Of a stretch of 9,958 bases of DNA, positions 1 through 5,541 are shown one piece after another. The number at the start of each line of letters is the position of its first letter. Within the stretch, counting starts at the first letter, position 1. This DNA is from an uncultured Flavobacteriia bacterium (GTDB lineage: Bacteria > Bacteroidota > Bacteroidia > Flavobacteriales_D > Crocinitomicaceae), in the NCBI GenBank assembly GCA_903930085.1, contig CAIYXD010000053.1, positions 1 to 9,958 of the forward strand. Direction: 5' to 3'. Made by a program: the position numbers and the translations under genes. The notes under the pieces are model-generated. The model worked only from the letters and a program-made list of their open reading frames with translations. It was not told the origin of the DNA and ran no database searches.

Positions 1-52
1 ATTGTTCCCGAATTTCTCGCACATTAAATTGTTTTTTTGTTCCTTCCGTCAT
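1..52 (-). CDS. N-terminal fragment of a minus-strand gene, possibly cysteine desulfurase SufS (partial)
   Basis: An ATG at 52-50 on the minus strand opens a frame with no stop up to the window edge, reading MTEGTKKQFNVREIREQ. A perfect TAnnTTTG promoter element lies 9 nt upstream (62-69), which supports a true gene start. The pattern of a short polar leader followed by F-x-V-x-x-I-R resembles the N-termini of SufS-type cysteine desulfurases in Bacteroidota, which usually continue with F-P-I-L. Only 17 residues are visible and none is catalytic, so the family assignment is a guess, whereas the existence of a gene start is fairly secure. The gene reads in the same direction as tlyA and is separated from it by 115 bp, but it has its own promoter. 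Confidence 0.5.
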   Translation of the reverse strand, partial: MTEGTKKQFNVREIREQ

Positions 53-61
53 AACTGAGTA

Positions 62-69
62 CAAAGATA
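62..69 (-). promoter_or_regulatory. Bacteroidota -7 promoter element for the left-edge gene
   Basis: The minus strand reads TATCTTTG, a perfect match to the Bacteroidota consensus TAnnTTTG. It ends 9 nt before the ATG at 52-50, so the predicted leader is only a few nucleotides long. No convincing TTG element was found about 19 nt further upstream. Confidence 0.6.
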
Positions 70-106
70 CAAAAACCCTTATTTTGAACTGTTCTAAAGA
101 AGAAAA

Positions 107-126
107 ATAAACCTTTATTTTAAAGG
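107..126 (-). terminator. tlyA: Weak candidate terminator downstream of tlyA
   Basis: On the minus strand CCTTTA (126-121) and TAAAGG (117-112) can form a 6-bp stem around a 3-nt loop, followed by a T-rich stretch interrupted by one A. It lies 42 nt past the tlyA stop and before the next promoter on the same strand. The stem is short and AT-rich, so this is only a possible site. Confidence 0.3.
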
Positions 127-167
127 GGAAATCTTTACCTGATCAAAAGTTCGGCTTGACGCGCTTC

Positions 168-899
168 TTAATTCTTTTTCAAAAGCATCAAGAACTCTGT
201 ATTTCCATCACCACCTAATATTGGTGAATTTATGTGTCCTTGGTAAATGAGATTATTGACCTTCGCCGCTGCTTTGATTTTTTCAATTACTTCAGGATAC
301 AGACTTTTATTTTTCACGATTCCACCTTTGGAAACATTCTCTTTCCCAACTTCGAATTGCGGCTTTACCAGTGCAATTACAAAAGCATCCGTTTTCAGAA
401 AAGCATGAATAAATGGGAATATTTTTTCCAGTGAGATAAATGCCACGTCAATTACACAACCATCGATTGGATCTTTTATAGTGTTTGAGGTTAATTCCCG
501 TACATGTGTTCTTTCCAAATTGACAATGCGCGCGTCGGATTTCACTTTTTCATGTAATTGGTCTTTACCAACATCAACGCAGTATACTTTCGCAACGTCA
601 TTTTGCAGTAAAACTTCAGTAAATCCGCCCGTGGAAGCACCAATATCCATCATCGTGGTTCCTTTGATCGTTGGTTTCCATTGGTGTATAGCTTCCAGTA
701 GTTTCAAGGCGCCGCGAGAAACCCAAGGGATTTCCACTTCAATCATATCAATGTTGCAGTCGATTGGAAATTTTTTACCGTTTTTAGTGATTAATTTCCC
801 TTCCACACGCACGCCAACTTCTCGTATGATTTGCTCGGCACGCACGCGTGAACTCACTAAATTCCGTTGTATTAAAATTTTATCCAATCGTTCTTCCAT
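168..899 (-). CDS. tlyA: TlyA family rRNA (cytidine-2'-O)-methyltransferase / hemolysin A-like protein
   Basis: This 243-aa protein has the two-domain TlyA layout. An N-terminal S4 RNA-binding domain covers roughly residues 1-60. A Rossmann-fold SAM methyltransferase follows, with the SAM loop DIGASTGGFT at 85-94, the VDVG strand at 108-111 and the ALVKPQFEVGK motif at 176-186. The catalytic tetrad known in TlyA enzymes is intact as K66, D151, K179 and E235. Family members 2'-O-methylate cytidines in rRNA; the older haemolysin name comes from early heterologous work. The open frame extends upstream to 1058, but those 53 residues are not TlyA-like and run through the promoter, so the ATG at 899-897 is chosen. 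A -7 element sits 4 nt before this ATG, which predicts a leaderless or nearly leaderless mRNA. The gene diverges from the pterin operon. Function is confident; the exact rRNA target is not determinable here. Confidence 0.93.
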   Translation of the reverse strand: MEERLDKILIQRNLVSSRVRAEQIIREVGVRVEGKLITKNGKKFPIDCNIDMIEVEIPWVSRGALKLLEAIHQWKPTIKGTTMMDIGASTGGFTEVLLQNDVAKVYCVDVGKDQLHEKVKSDARIVNLERTHVRELTSNTIKDPIDGCVIDVAFISLEKIFPFIHAFLKTDAFVIALVKPQFEVGKENVSKGGIVKNKSLYPEVIEKIKAAAKVNNLIYQGHINSPILGGDGNTEFLMLLKKN

Positions 900-903
900 G
901 GGG

Positions 904-911
904 CAAAGGTA
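904..911 (-). promoter_or_regulatory. tlyA: -7 promoter element of tlyA, abutting the start codon
   Basis: The minus strand reads TACCTTTG, a perfect TAnnTTTG match, followed by CCCC and then the ATG at 899-897. With transcription normally starting a few bases after this element, the mRNA would begin at or within about 1-2 nt of the start codon. No clear -33 TTG was found at the usual spacing. Confidence 0.6.
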
Positions 912-985
912 GCCCATATTATTCGTAAAAATGCCTGAAAGTGTGATAATTCCCTTTATCCAATTCGTAATTCCAAATTCTAAAG

Positions 986-993
986 TATCTTTG
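986..993 (+). promoter_or_regulatory. -7 promoter element of the pterin operon
   Basis: TATCTTTG is a perfect TAnnTTTG match, 17 nt before the GTG start at 1011. A weak -33-like TTCG at 964-967 lies 18 nt upstream. The predicted leader of about 10-15 nt leaves no room for a preQ1 or other riboswitch, which would be one expected regulator of a true queuosine gene. Confidence 0.6.
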
Positions 994-1010
994 TGGCATA
1001 AATTAAAAGA

Positions 1011-1442
1011 GTGAATACAATATATATTACACGCAGAGAAACATTCAATGCTGCACATAAATTGTGGAGAGAAGATTGGTCAGAAGAAAAAAACTGGGAA
1101 GTGTTTGGGAAATGTTCCAACAAAAACTGGCACGGACATAATTTTGCAATTTATGTTACTGTTAAAGGGAAACCAAGTGTAGATACTGGTTTTGTGATTA
1201 ATCTGAAAGATTTAAGTAACATTCTAAAAGAAGAAGTTATTGAGCCATTAGACCACAAGAACTTGAATTTGGATGTTCCCTTTTTAGCTGGAATGCTCGC
1301 GTCAACAGAAAATATGGCAATTCAGATCTGGGAACGAATTAAAGCGCCAATTGCTATTGCTGGTGGCGAACTAGTAAAGATAAAATTGATTGAAACAGAA
1401 AACAATTATGTAGAATATTTTGGTGGGAAAGAACCATTTTAA
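1011..1442 (+). CDS. 6-pyruvoyl-tetrahydropterin synthase / QueD family protein, PTPS-like motif
   Basis: This 143-aa protein acts on 7,8-dihydroneopterin triphosphate. The zinc ligands are H16, H41 and H43, the catalytic Cys is C35 in GKCSNKNWHGHN, the Asp-His pair is D81-H82 in LDHKNLN, and T99-E100 and E128 match the substrate-binding and acidic positions of the family. Length is typical (120-150 aa). Spacing from the catalytic Cys to HGH is C-x5-HGH, as in tetrahydrobiopterin-forming PTPS enzymes, whereas queuosine-type QueD usually has C-x3-HGH. Automated annotation may still call it 6-carboxytetrahydropterin synthase. The GTG start is effectively forced: an in-frame stop lies at 999-1001 and the zinc ligand H16 must be retained. 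It is first in an operon with folE, whose product makes its substrate. Family is certain; the exact product (6-pyruvoyl or 6-carboxy form) is inferred from motif spacing. Confidence 0.9.
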   Translation: MNTIYITRRETFNAAHKLWREDWSEEKNWEVFGKCSNKNWHGHNFAIYVTVKGKPSVDTGFVINLKDLSNILKEEVIEPLDHKNLNLDVPFLAGMLASTENMAIQIWERIKAPIAIAGGELVKIKLIETENNYVEYFGGKEPF

Positions 1443-1487
1443 TTGTGGGTTGTTATACTTTTTACAATCAAACAAACTTTAGAGGAA

Positions 1488-2066
1488 ATGTACGACGAAA
1501 AGCTAACAATCGAACTCGCAAATCATTACGAAGAAATCATCCATAATTTAGGCGAAGATACGCAACGTGAAGGTTTGTTGAAGACGCCAGAACGTGTTGC
1601 AAAAGCAATGCAGTTTTTAACAAATGGCTATAAAATTAATCCAGATGATCTTATAAAACAGGCGATTTTCCACGAAGAATATTCCGAAATGGTGATTGTG
1701 AAAGATATCGATATTTATTCCATGTGTGAACACCATATGTTGCCATTTTTCGGGAAAGCACACATTGCTTATATTCCAAATGGGAAAATTGTTGGGTTAA
1801 GTAAAATTCCAAGAGTTGTGGATGCCTATTCGCGCCGTTTGCAAGTGCAGGAGCGTTTGACCATTGAAATTAGAGATTGCATCCAACGAACGCTAAACCC
1901 AAAAGGAGTTGCTGTTGTCATTGAATGTTCCCACATGTGCATGCAGATGCGCGGCGTTCAAAAACAAAATTCGGTTACTACTTCAAGCGCATTTACAGGA
2001 TTATTTTTGAAGAATGATGCAACTAGAAAAGAATTTATTAACTTAGTACAAGCTAAATTACATTAA
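1488..2066 (+). CDS. folE: GTP cyclohydrolase I (type IA)
   Basis: This 192-aa protein converts GTP to 7,8-dihydroneopterin triphosphate plus formate, the entry step for folate, biopterin and queuosine precursors. It is a homodecameric cytosolic zinc enzyme in known cases. The N-terminal helix motif EDTQREGLLKTPERVAKAM is present. The zinc ligands are C80 and H83 in SMCEHHMLPFFG and C151 in ECSHMCMQMRG, with the catalytic-site His residues H82 and H149 also intact. The type IA motif GLSKIPRVVDAYSRRLQVQERLT spans about residues 103-125. The frame is open back to a TTG at 1443 that directly follows the upstream stop, but the extra 15 residues are hydrophobic and unlike FolE. The ATG at 1488, preceded by AGAGGAA, is therefore chosen. 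It lies 45 nt after the PTPS-like gene and 3 nt before the BI-1 gene, so it is the middle gene of the operon. Confidence 0.96.
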   Translation: MYDEKLTIELANHYEEIIHNLGEDTQREGLLKTPERVAKAMQFLTNGYKINPDDLIKQAIFHEEYSEMVIVKDIDIYSMCEHHMLPFFGKAHIAYIPNGKIVGLSKIPRVVDAYSRRLQVQERLTIEIRDCIQRTLNPKGVAVVIECSHMCMQMRGVQKQNSVTTSSAFTGLFLKNDATRKEFINLVQAKLH

Positions 2067-2069
2067 ACA

Positions 2070-2780
2070 ATGAATAATATTTTAAACCAAAACGGCGAAT
2101 TCACGAAAGAAGTAACCCGTGATTTTTTCAAAAATGTATATGGATACATGTTTGGAGCATTGGCAATTTCAGGATTAATTGCATACCAAGCCGGAACGCC
2201 AGAATTCTTCCAAGCGTATTTTATTACACCACAAGGAACCATTTCTCCAGTTTTTTATGTTGTAGCATTTGCGCCACTTGGACTAGGATTGCTAATTCAA
2301 ATGGCCTATAAACGTCTTTCTTTGGCCGTTTTAATGGTGCTTTTTATCGCTTATTCCGCTTTAATGGGTCTGAGTCTTGGCTCTATTTTTCTAGTTTACG
2401 CAATGCCTTCTATCGTTTCAACATTTTTTGTTTCTGCAGGAGCTTTCGCTGGAATGGCAATTTTGGGTTACACTACCAAAACAGACCTTACTAAATTTGG
2501 CAGCTTATTATACATGGTTTTCATTGGTATTTTTATCGCTGGAATCGTGAATATTTTCATGAAAAGCGAAATGATGGATTTTGTAATCTCTGTAATTGGT
2601 GTATTTGTTTTTACTGGATTAACAGCTTACTACATGCAGCAATTGAAGAATATGTCACAGGATTCTGATCTTTCTGCGTTGGATAGAAATAAATTATCCT
2701 TGGTTGGCGGTTTGATGTTGTACATTCTTTTCATCAATTTATTCCTTTCTTTGCTTAGAATAATGGGTTCTAGAGAATAA
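2070..2780 (+). CDS. Bax inhibitor-1 / YccA (TMBIM) family seven-helix membrane protein
   Basis: This 236-aa protein has a cytosolic N-terminus of about 20 residues and about seven hydrophobic helices near 23-41, 61-78, 82-103, 108-133, 146-164, 170-188 and 211-230. The family signature FTGLTAY (181-187) and the C-terminal FINLFLSLLRIMGSR (221-235) identify it as BI-1/TMBIM. Characterised members include Bacillus YetJ, a pH-sensitive calcium leak, and E. coli YccA, an FtsH modulator. Two aspartates that form the pH sensor in YetJ appear to be replaced here: the residue after FTGLTAY is Y188 instead of Asp, and the residue before FINLF is L220 instead of Asp. Function may therefore differ from calcium-leak members. 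It starts 3 nt after folE and ends 21 nt before a strong hairpin terminator, so it is the last gene of the pterin operon, with no obvious biochemical link to pterins. Confidence 0.92.
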   Translation: MNNILNQNGEFTKEVTRDFFKNVYGYMFGALAISGLIAYQAGTPEFFQAYFITPQGTISPVFYVVAFAPLGLGLLIQMAYKRLSLAVLMVLFIAYSALMGLSLGSIFLVYAMPSIVSTFFVSAGAFAGMAILGYTTKTDLTKFGSLLYMVFIGIFIAGIVNIFMKSEMMDFVISVIGVFVFTGLTAYYMQQLKNMSQDSDLSALDRNKLSLVGGLMLYILFINLFLSLLRIMGSRE

Positions 2781-2801
2781 AATAGATAATACATTTAAGG
2801 A

Positions 2802-2829
2802 AGCCACTCTGATTTCAGGGTGGCTTTTT
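2802..2829 (+). terminator. Rho-independent terminator of the pterin/BI-1 operon
   Basis: AGCCACTCTG (2802-2811) pairs with CAGGGTGGCT (2816-2825) around a 4-nt loop ATTT. The 10-bp stem has a single T-G wobble and is followed by a run of T from 2825 to 2829. It sits 21 nt beyond the BI-1 stop codon. Confidence 0.85.
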
Positions 2830-2935
2830 GCTGAAAAAAACTATTTTAAAAGGCTTGCATACCTGGAATTATTAAAAATTAGCTTCGAATTAAAAGAAAG
2901 TTGGTTTAAGTAAGTTTTGGGAACAAAAATTTTTT
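2830..2935. other. Intergenic stretch with no recognisable feature
   Basis: This AT-rich spacer lies between the operon terminator and the promoter of the small membrane peptide unit. I saw no ORF with coding character, no hairpin of note and no repeat. The full gene-free stretch from 2781 to 3144 is otherwise accounted for by the two terminators, one promoter and the small ORF. Confidence 0.5.
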
Positions 2936-2943
2936 TACTTTTG
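2916..2943 (+). promoter_or_regulatory. Promoter of the small membrane peptide unit
   Basis: TACTTTTG at 2936-2943 is a perfect TAnnTTTG element. TTTG at 2916-2919 is a candidate -33 element with a 16-nt spacer, slightly shorter than usual. The ATG follows 14 nt after the -7 element, across an A-rich leader, matching the short leaders of other genes in this window. Confidence 0.6.
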
Positions 2944-2957
2944 AAAAAAAAAACACT

Positions 2958-3056
2958 ATGTCAGATAATTTTTTCGAAAGTTCAACAGCAGCGGTAGGCA
3001 CCATCTTTACAATCATTGCATTGGCTATTCTTGCTTCTATTTTAATTTGGGGATAA
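2958..3056 (+). CDS. 32-aa single-span membrane peptide, function unknown
   Basis: An ATG at 2958 opens a 32-codon frame ending in TAA at 3054-3056. The product has an acidic, polar N-terminus (MSDNFFESST, with D3 and E7) followed by a continuous hydrophobic helix from about residue 11 to 31, ending in W31-G32. It contains no Lys or Arg at all. This composition is what one expects of a small bitopic membrane peptide, such as accessory subunits of larger membrane complexes, but I do not recognise the family. Support for expression comes from a well-placed -7 element 14 nt upstream and a hairpin terminator 26 nt downstream, making a unit of roughly 170 nt. The A-rich sequence before the ATG suits Bacteroidota translation initiation, which does not depend on Shine-Dalgarno pairing. 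The alternative is a small RNA with a chance ORF; the clean membrane helix argues for a peptide. Confidence 0.6.
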   Translation: MSDNFFESSTAAVGTIFTIIALAILASILIWG

Positions 3057-3082
3057 AATTTCGCCAAACTGAAAAATAGTCA

Positions 3083-3111
3083 AGCTGTTCAATTATGAAT
3101 GGCTTTTTTTT
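3083..3111 (+). terminator. Rho-independent terminator after the small membrane peptide gene
   Basis: AGCTGTTCA (3083-3091) pairs with TGAATGGCT (3096-3104) around the loop ATTA. The 9-bp stem has two G-T wobbles and is followed by eight T at 3104-3111. It lies 26 nt after the small ORF stop and 34 nt before the GH3 gene, separating the two units. Confidence 0.7.
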
Positions 3112-3144
3112 GTTTACATTTAAGCAAATATTTAATTTAAGCAT

Positions 3145-4683
3145 ATGTCTTTCAATTCTATATTTGCTTGGATTTTAAAAAAACGGACGCATCAAATCGA
3201 TCTGTTTAAAAAACATCCATTGGAAGTGCAACAGGAATTATTTGAAAAGATGGTCCTTGCTTCTCAACAAACAGAATGGGGCATTACGTACAACTTCTCC
3301 TCCATAAAAACGTACGCAGATTTCAAACAATTCGTTCCAATTCAAGAATATCCCGACATTCAACCTTATGTTGATCGTTTGATCCAGGGCGAGCAAAATA
3401 TTCTATGGCCAACAGAAACAAAATGGTTTGCAAAATCCTCTGGCACAACTTCCAGTAGAAGTAAATTAATTCCAGTGACCAAAGAATCCTTGGAAGATTG
3501 CCATTACAAAGGGGGAAAAGACCTACTTGCATTGTATTATGAGAATTTTCCAAATGCAAAATTATACGCGGGAAAACATTTGGTTATTGGCGGAAGCACG
3601 CAGGTAAACCACCTTCATTCAGATTCTTATTTTGGAGATCTCTCTGCCATAATTGTGAAAAATCTTCCTTGGTGGGCAGAAATTCGAAGAACACCATCAA
3701 AAGAAATTGCGTTGATGAGTGAATGGGAATCCAAGATTGAAAAAATGGCAATGAGCACAATGAATGAAGATGTTTGCATTATCGTTGGAGTGCCGAGCTG
3801 GACGCTTGTTTTAGCCACGAAAATTTTAGAGATAACAGGGAAAAGTAATTTAAAAGAAGTTTGGCCGAATTTAGAATTGTTTATGCACGGCGGTGTTAAT
3901 TTTGAGCCGTATCGAAAGCAATTTGAGAAATTAATCCCAGACCCATCCATGCACTATGTGGAAACATACAACGCATCAGAAGGCTTTTTTGGAATTCAGG
4001 ATAAAATAAATTCCAACGAATTACTGCTGATGCTGGATTATGGAATTTACTATGAATTCATCCCAATGTCTGCTTATAATGGTGTGAATTCGAAAGAAAT
4101 TATCAATTTATCAGAAGTTGAAACTGGTATAAATTATGCGATTGTCATTTCTACCAATGCTGGATTGTGGCGTTATATTATTGGCGATACCGTGCAATTC
4201 ACTTCCGTACTACCTTTTCGGTTTAAAATTACTGGTCGTACAAAAAGTTTCATTAATACGTTCGGGGAAGAATTGATTGTGGATAATGCAGAACGCGCAA
4301 TTACGCATGCTTGTTTAAAAACCGGCGCAGAAATTAAAGAATTTACCGCAGGTCCAGTTTTTATGTCGGACAGTGAACATGGCGCGCATGAATGGCTAGT
4401 TGAGTTTAGCAAAGAACCGTCAGACTTCAATCGGTTTTCGTTTATTTTAGACGAACATTTGCGGGAAATAAACTCGGATTATGATGCAAAGCGCTACAAT
4501 AATTTAATTTTAGATCCGCCAATAATTCAAAAAGTTACGGAAGGAATATTTGATCAATGGCTAAAAAACAAAGGTAAACTTGGAGGGCAAAACAAAGTGC
4601 CTCGCTTGTCAAATGACCGAAATATACTAGATGAAATTCAGCAGGTAATTTTAACGGAAAATCAGCTTCTTCAAAAAGGATGA
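3145..4683 (+). CDS. GH3 family acyl-adenylating enzyme (bacterial GH3 auxin-responsive promoter family protein)
   Basis: This 512-aa protein has the full GH3 fold of the ANL adenylate-forming superfamily. Its ATP/AMP motifs are the phosphate loop SSGTTSSRSK (98-107), YNASEG (275-280), RYIIGD (343-348) and the G364-R365 hinge region in KITGRTKSFINTFGEE. Plant GH3 enzymes conjugate amino acids to acyl acids such as indole-acetate or jasmonate through an acyl-adenylate; bacterial members are widespread in Bacteroidota but their substrates are largely unknown. All nucleotide-handling motifs are intact, so an active adenylating enzyme is likely, and length is close to the family norm. It follows a terminator, so it probably starts a transcript; the only promoter-like match is TACATTTA at 3115-3122, one mismatch from consensus. 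Its stop overlaps the next start by 4 nt (ATGA). No signal peptide is seen, so it is cytosolic. Confidence 0.9.
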   Translation: MSFNSIFAWILKKRTHQIDLFKKHPLEVQQELFEKMVLASQQTEWGITYNFSSIKTYADFKQFVPIQEYPDIQPYVDRLIQGEQNILWPTETKWFAKSSGTTSSRSKLIPVTKESLEDCHYKGGKDLLALYYENFPNAKLYAGKHLVIGGSTQVNHLHSDSYFGDLSAIIVKNLPWWAEIRRTPSKEIALMSEWESKIEKMAMSTMNEDVCIIVGVPSWTLVLATKILEITGKSNLKEVWPNLELFMHGGVNFEPYRKQFEKLIPDPSMHYVETYNASEGFFGIQDKINSNELLLMLDYGIYYEFIPMSAYNGVNSKEIINLSEVETGINYAIVISTNAGLWRYIIGDTVQFTSVLPFRFKITGRTKSFINTFGEELIVDNAERAITHACLKTGAEIKEFTAGPVFMSDSEHGAHEWLVEFSKEPSDFNRFSFILDEHLREINSDYDAKRYNNLILDPPIIQKVTEGIFDQWLKNKGKLGGQNKVPRLSNDRNILDEIQQVILTENQLLQKG

Positions 4684-5498
4684 AAGTAGTAATTAGTTTA
4701 ATTTTAATGGGTTTTTTCACCATTTCTTTTGCTCAGAAAAGCGATTCCACGCGCTGGTTGAAGGTTTGCGAATTAGAAATAGGTCAAGATGAAAAATGGG
4801 CATTGGATGGCTTGGAAAATTGCATCATCACATCCAAAAATGTAATTCAAAAATATGATTCTGCCGGTGTTCTCCAATTTTTTCAAAGCAGTAAGTCTTT
4901 TGGTCGACTAACTTCAATTCAGTCTATTAATCCAATGAAATGGATAACCTTTTCAGAGGAACAGCAACTAATTTGTTTATTGGATAACACCTTGACATTG
5001 AGTGAGCAATGCATAGATCTTTCCGGATTCGGAATTGGAAATGCAACGCATATCGCAGTTTCTAGTCAGTCGGATAAATTGTGGGTATTGGATCAACTAA
5101 ATTCTAGATTGCTTTTATTGAGTTTGGGCAGAACCAATCAGTTTCAGGAGATTAGTAATCTCAAGGGAATTTTGAATATTTCGATGATTGCATCCATCCA
5201 AGAGTGGAATAATCAATTGTTTTTATTCGATGCAGCCGGCACAATTTACCAGTTCGATGTCTACGGTTCATTGTTGAGCGCAAATAAATTTGAGAATATC
5301 ATGGATTTTGCTGTGAAGGAGAATAACCTTGTCCTTGTTCAAAACAACCAGCTGTTACTTTATAATTTAGCTGTCCCAGAAAAGAAATTAATCGATTTAC
5401 CAATCAAAAATGTTTTTGAAGTGAAAATATCGGGTAATTTTTTCTATTTTCGAACGGAGAATAAAATATATAAATATACGCTGCTATTTAATCAATAA
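4680..5498 (+). CDS. Secreted hypothetical protein, possibly beta-propeller-like
   Basis: This 272-aa protein begins with a clear Sec signal peptide: K2, a hydrophobic core over residues 3-17, and a likely cut after A18 in SFAQK. No lipobox Cys is present, so a periplasmic or secreted form is expected. The mature part is rich in short beta-strand-like segments with a recurring pattern of hydrophobic runs ending in D or N turns, for example KLWVLDQLNSRLLLLSL and QLFLFDAAGTIYQFDVYG. These resemble WD/NHL-like propeller blades that read out values, but there is no diagnostic repeat and I do not recognise a named family. The start ATG overlaps the GH3 stop (ATGA), implying translational coupling. 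That links it to GH3 expression although one product is cytosolic and the other exported. The next gene follows after 43 nt. Confidence 0.78.
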   Translation: MKVVISLILMGFFTISFAQKSDSTRWLKVCELEIGQDEKWALDGLENCIITSKNVIQKYDSAGVLQFFQSSKSFGRLTSIQSINPMKWITFSEEQQLICLLDNTLTLSEQCIDLSGFGIGNATHIAVSSQSDKLWVLDQLNSRLLLLSLGRTNQFQEISNLKGILNISMIASIQEWNNQLFLFDAAGTIYQFDVYGSLLSANKFENIMDFAVKENNLVLVQNNQLLLYNLAVPEKKLIDLPIKNVFEVKISGNFFYFRTENKIYKYTLLFNQ

Positions 5499-5541
5499 TA
5501 ACATCATTTGTTGTAATTTCGGCGTCTAAAATAAAGGAAAC

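Noticed and set aside
481..912. A 143-codon plus-strand open frame opposite tlyA
   Set aside because: It is antisense to a complete enzyme with all catalytic residues, has low-complexity Ser/Thr-rich composition, and shows no motif or promoter.
900..1058. A 53-residue N-terminal extension of the TlyA frame
   Set aside because: It reads through the divergent promoters, overlaps the start of the PTPS-like gene, and its Cys-rich sequence is unlike any TlyA N-terminus. The S4 domain begins right after the ATG at 899.
1443..1487. TTG start for folE immediately after the upstream stop codon
   Set aside because: The additional 15 residues are hydrophobic and not part of FolE. The ATG at 1488 has a purine-rich AGAGGAA before it and gives the expected length.
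5514..5521. TAATTTCG before the deoxynucleoside kinase gene as a promoter
   Set aside because: It has one mismatch in the most conserved part of TAnnTTTG and no -33 element; chance is likely in such AT-rich DNA.
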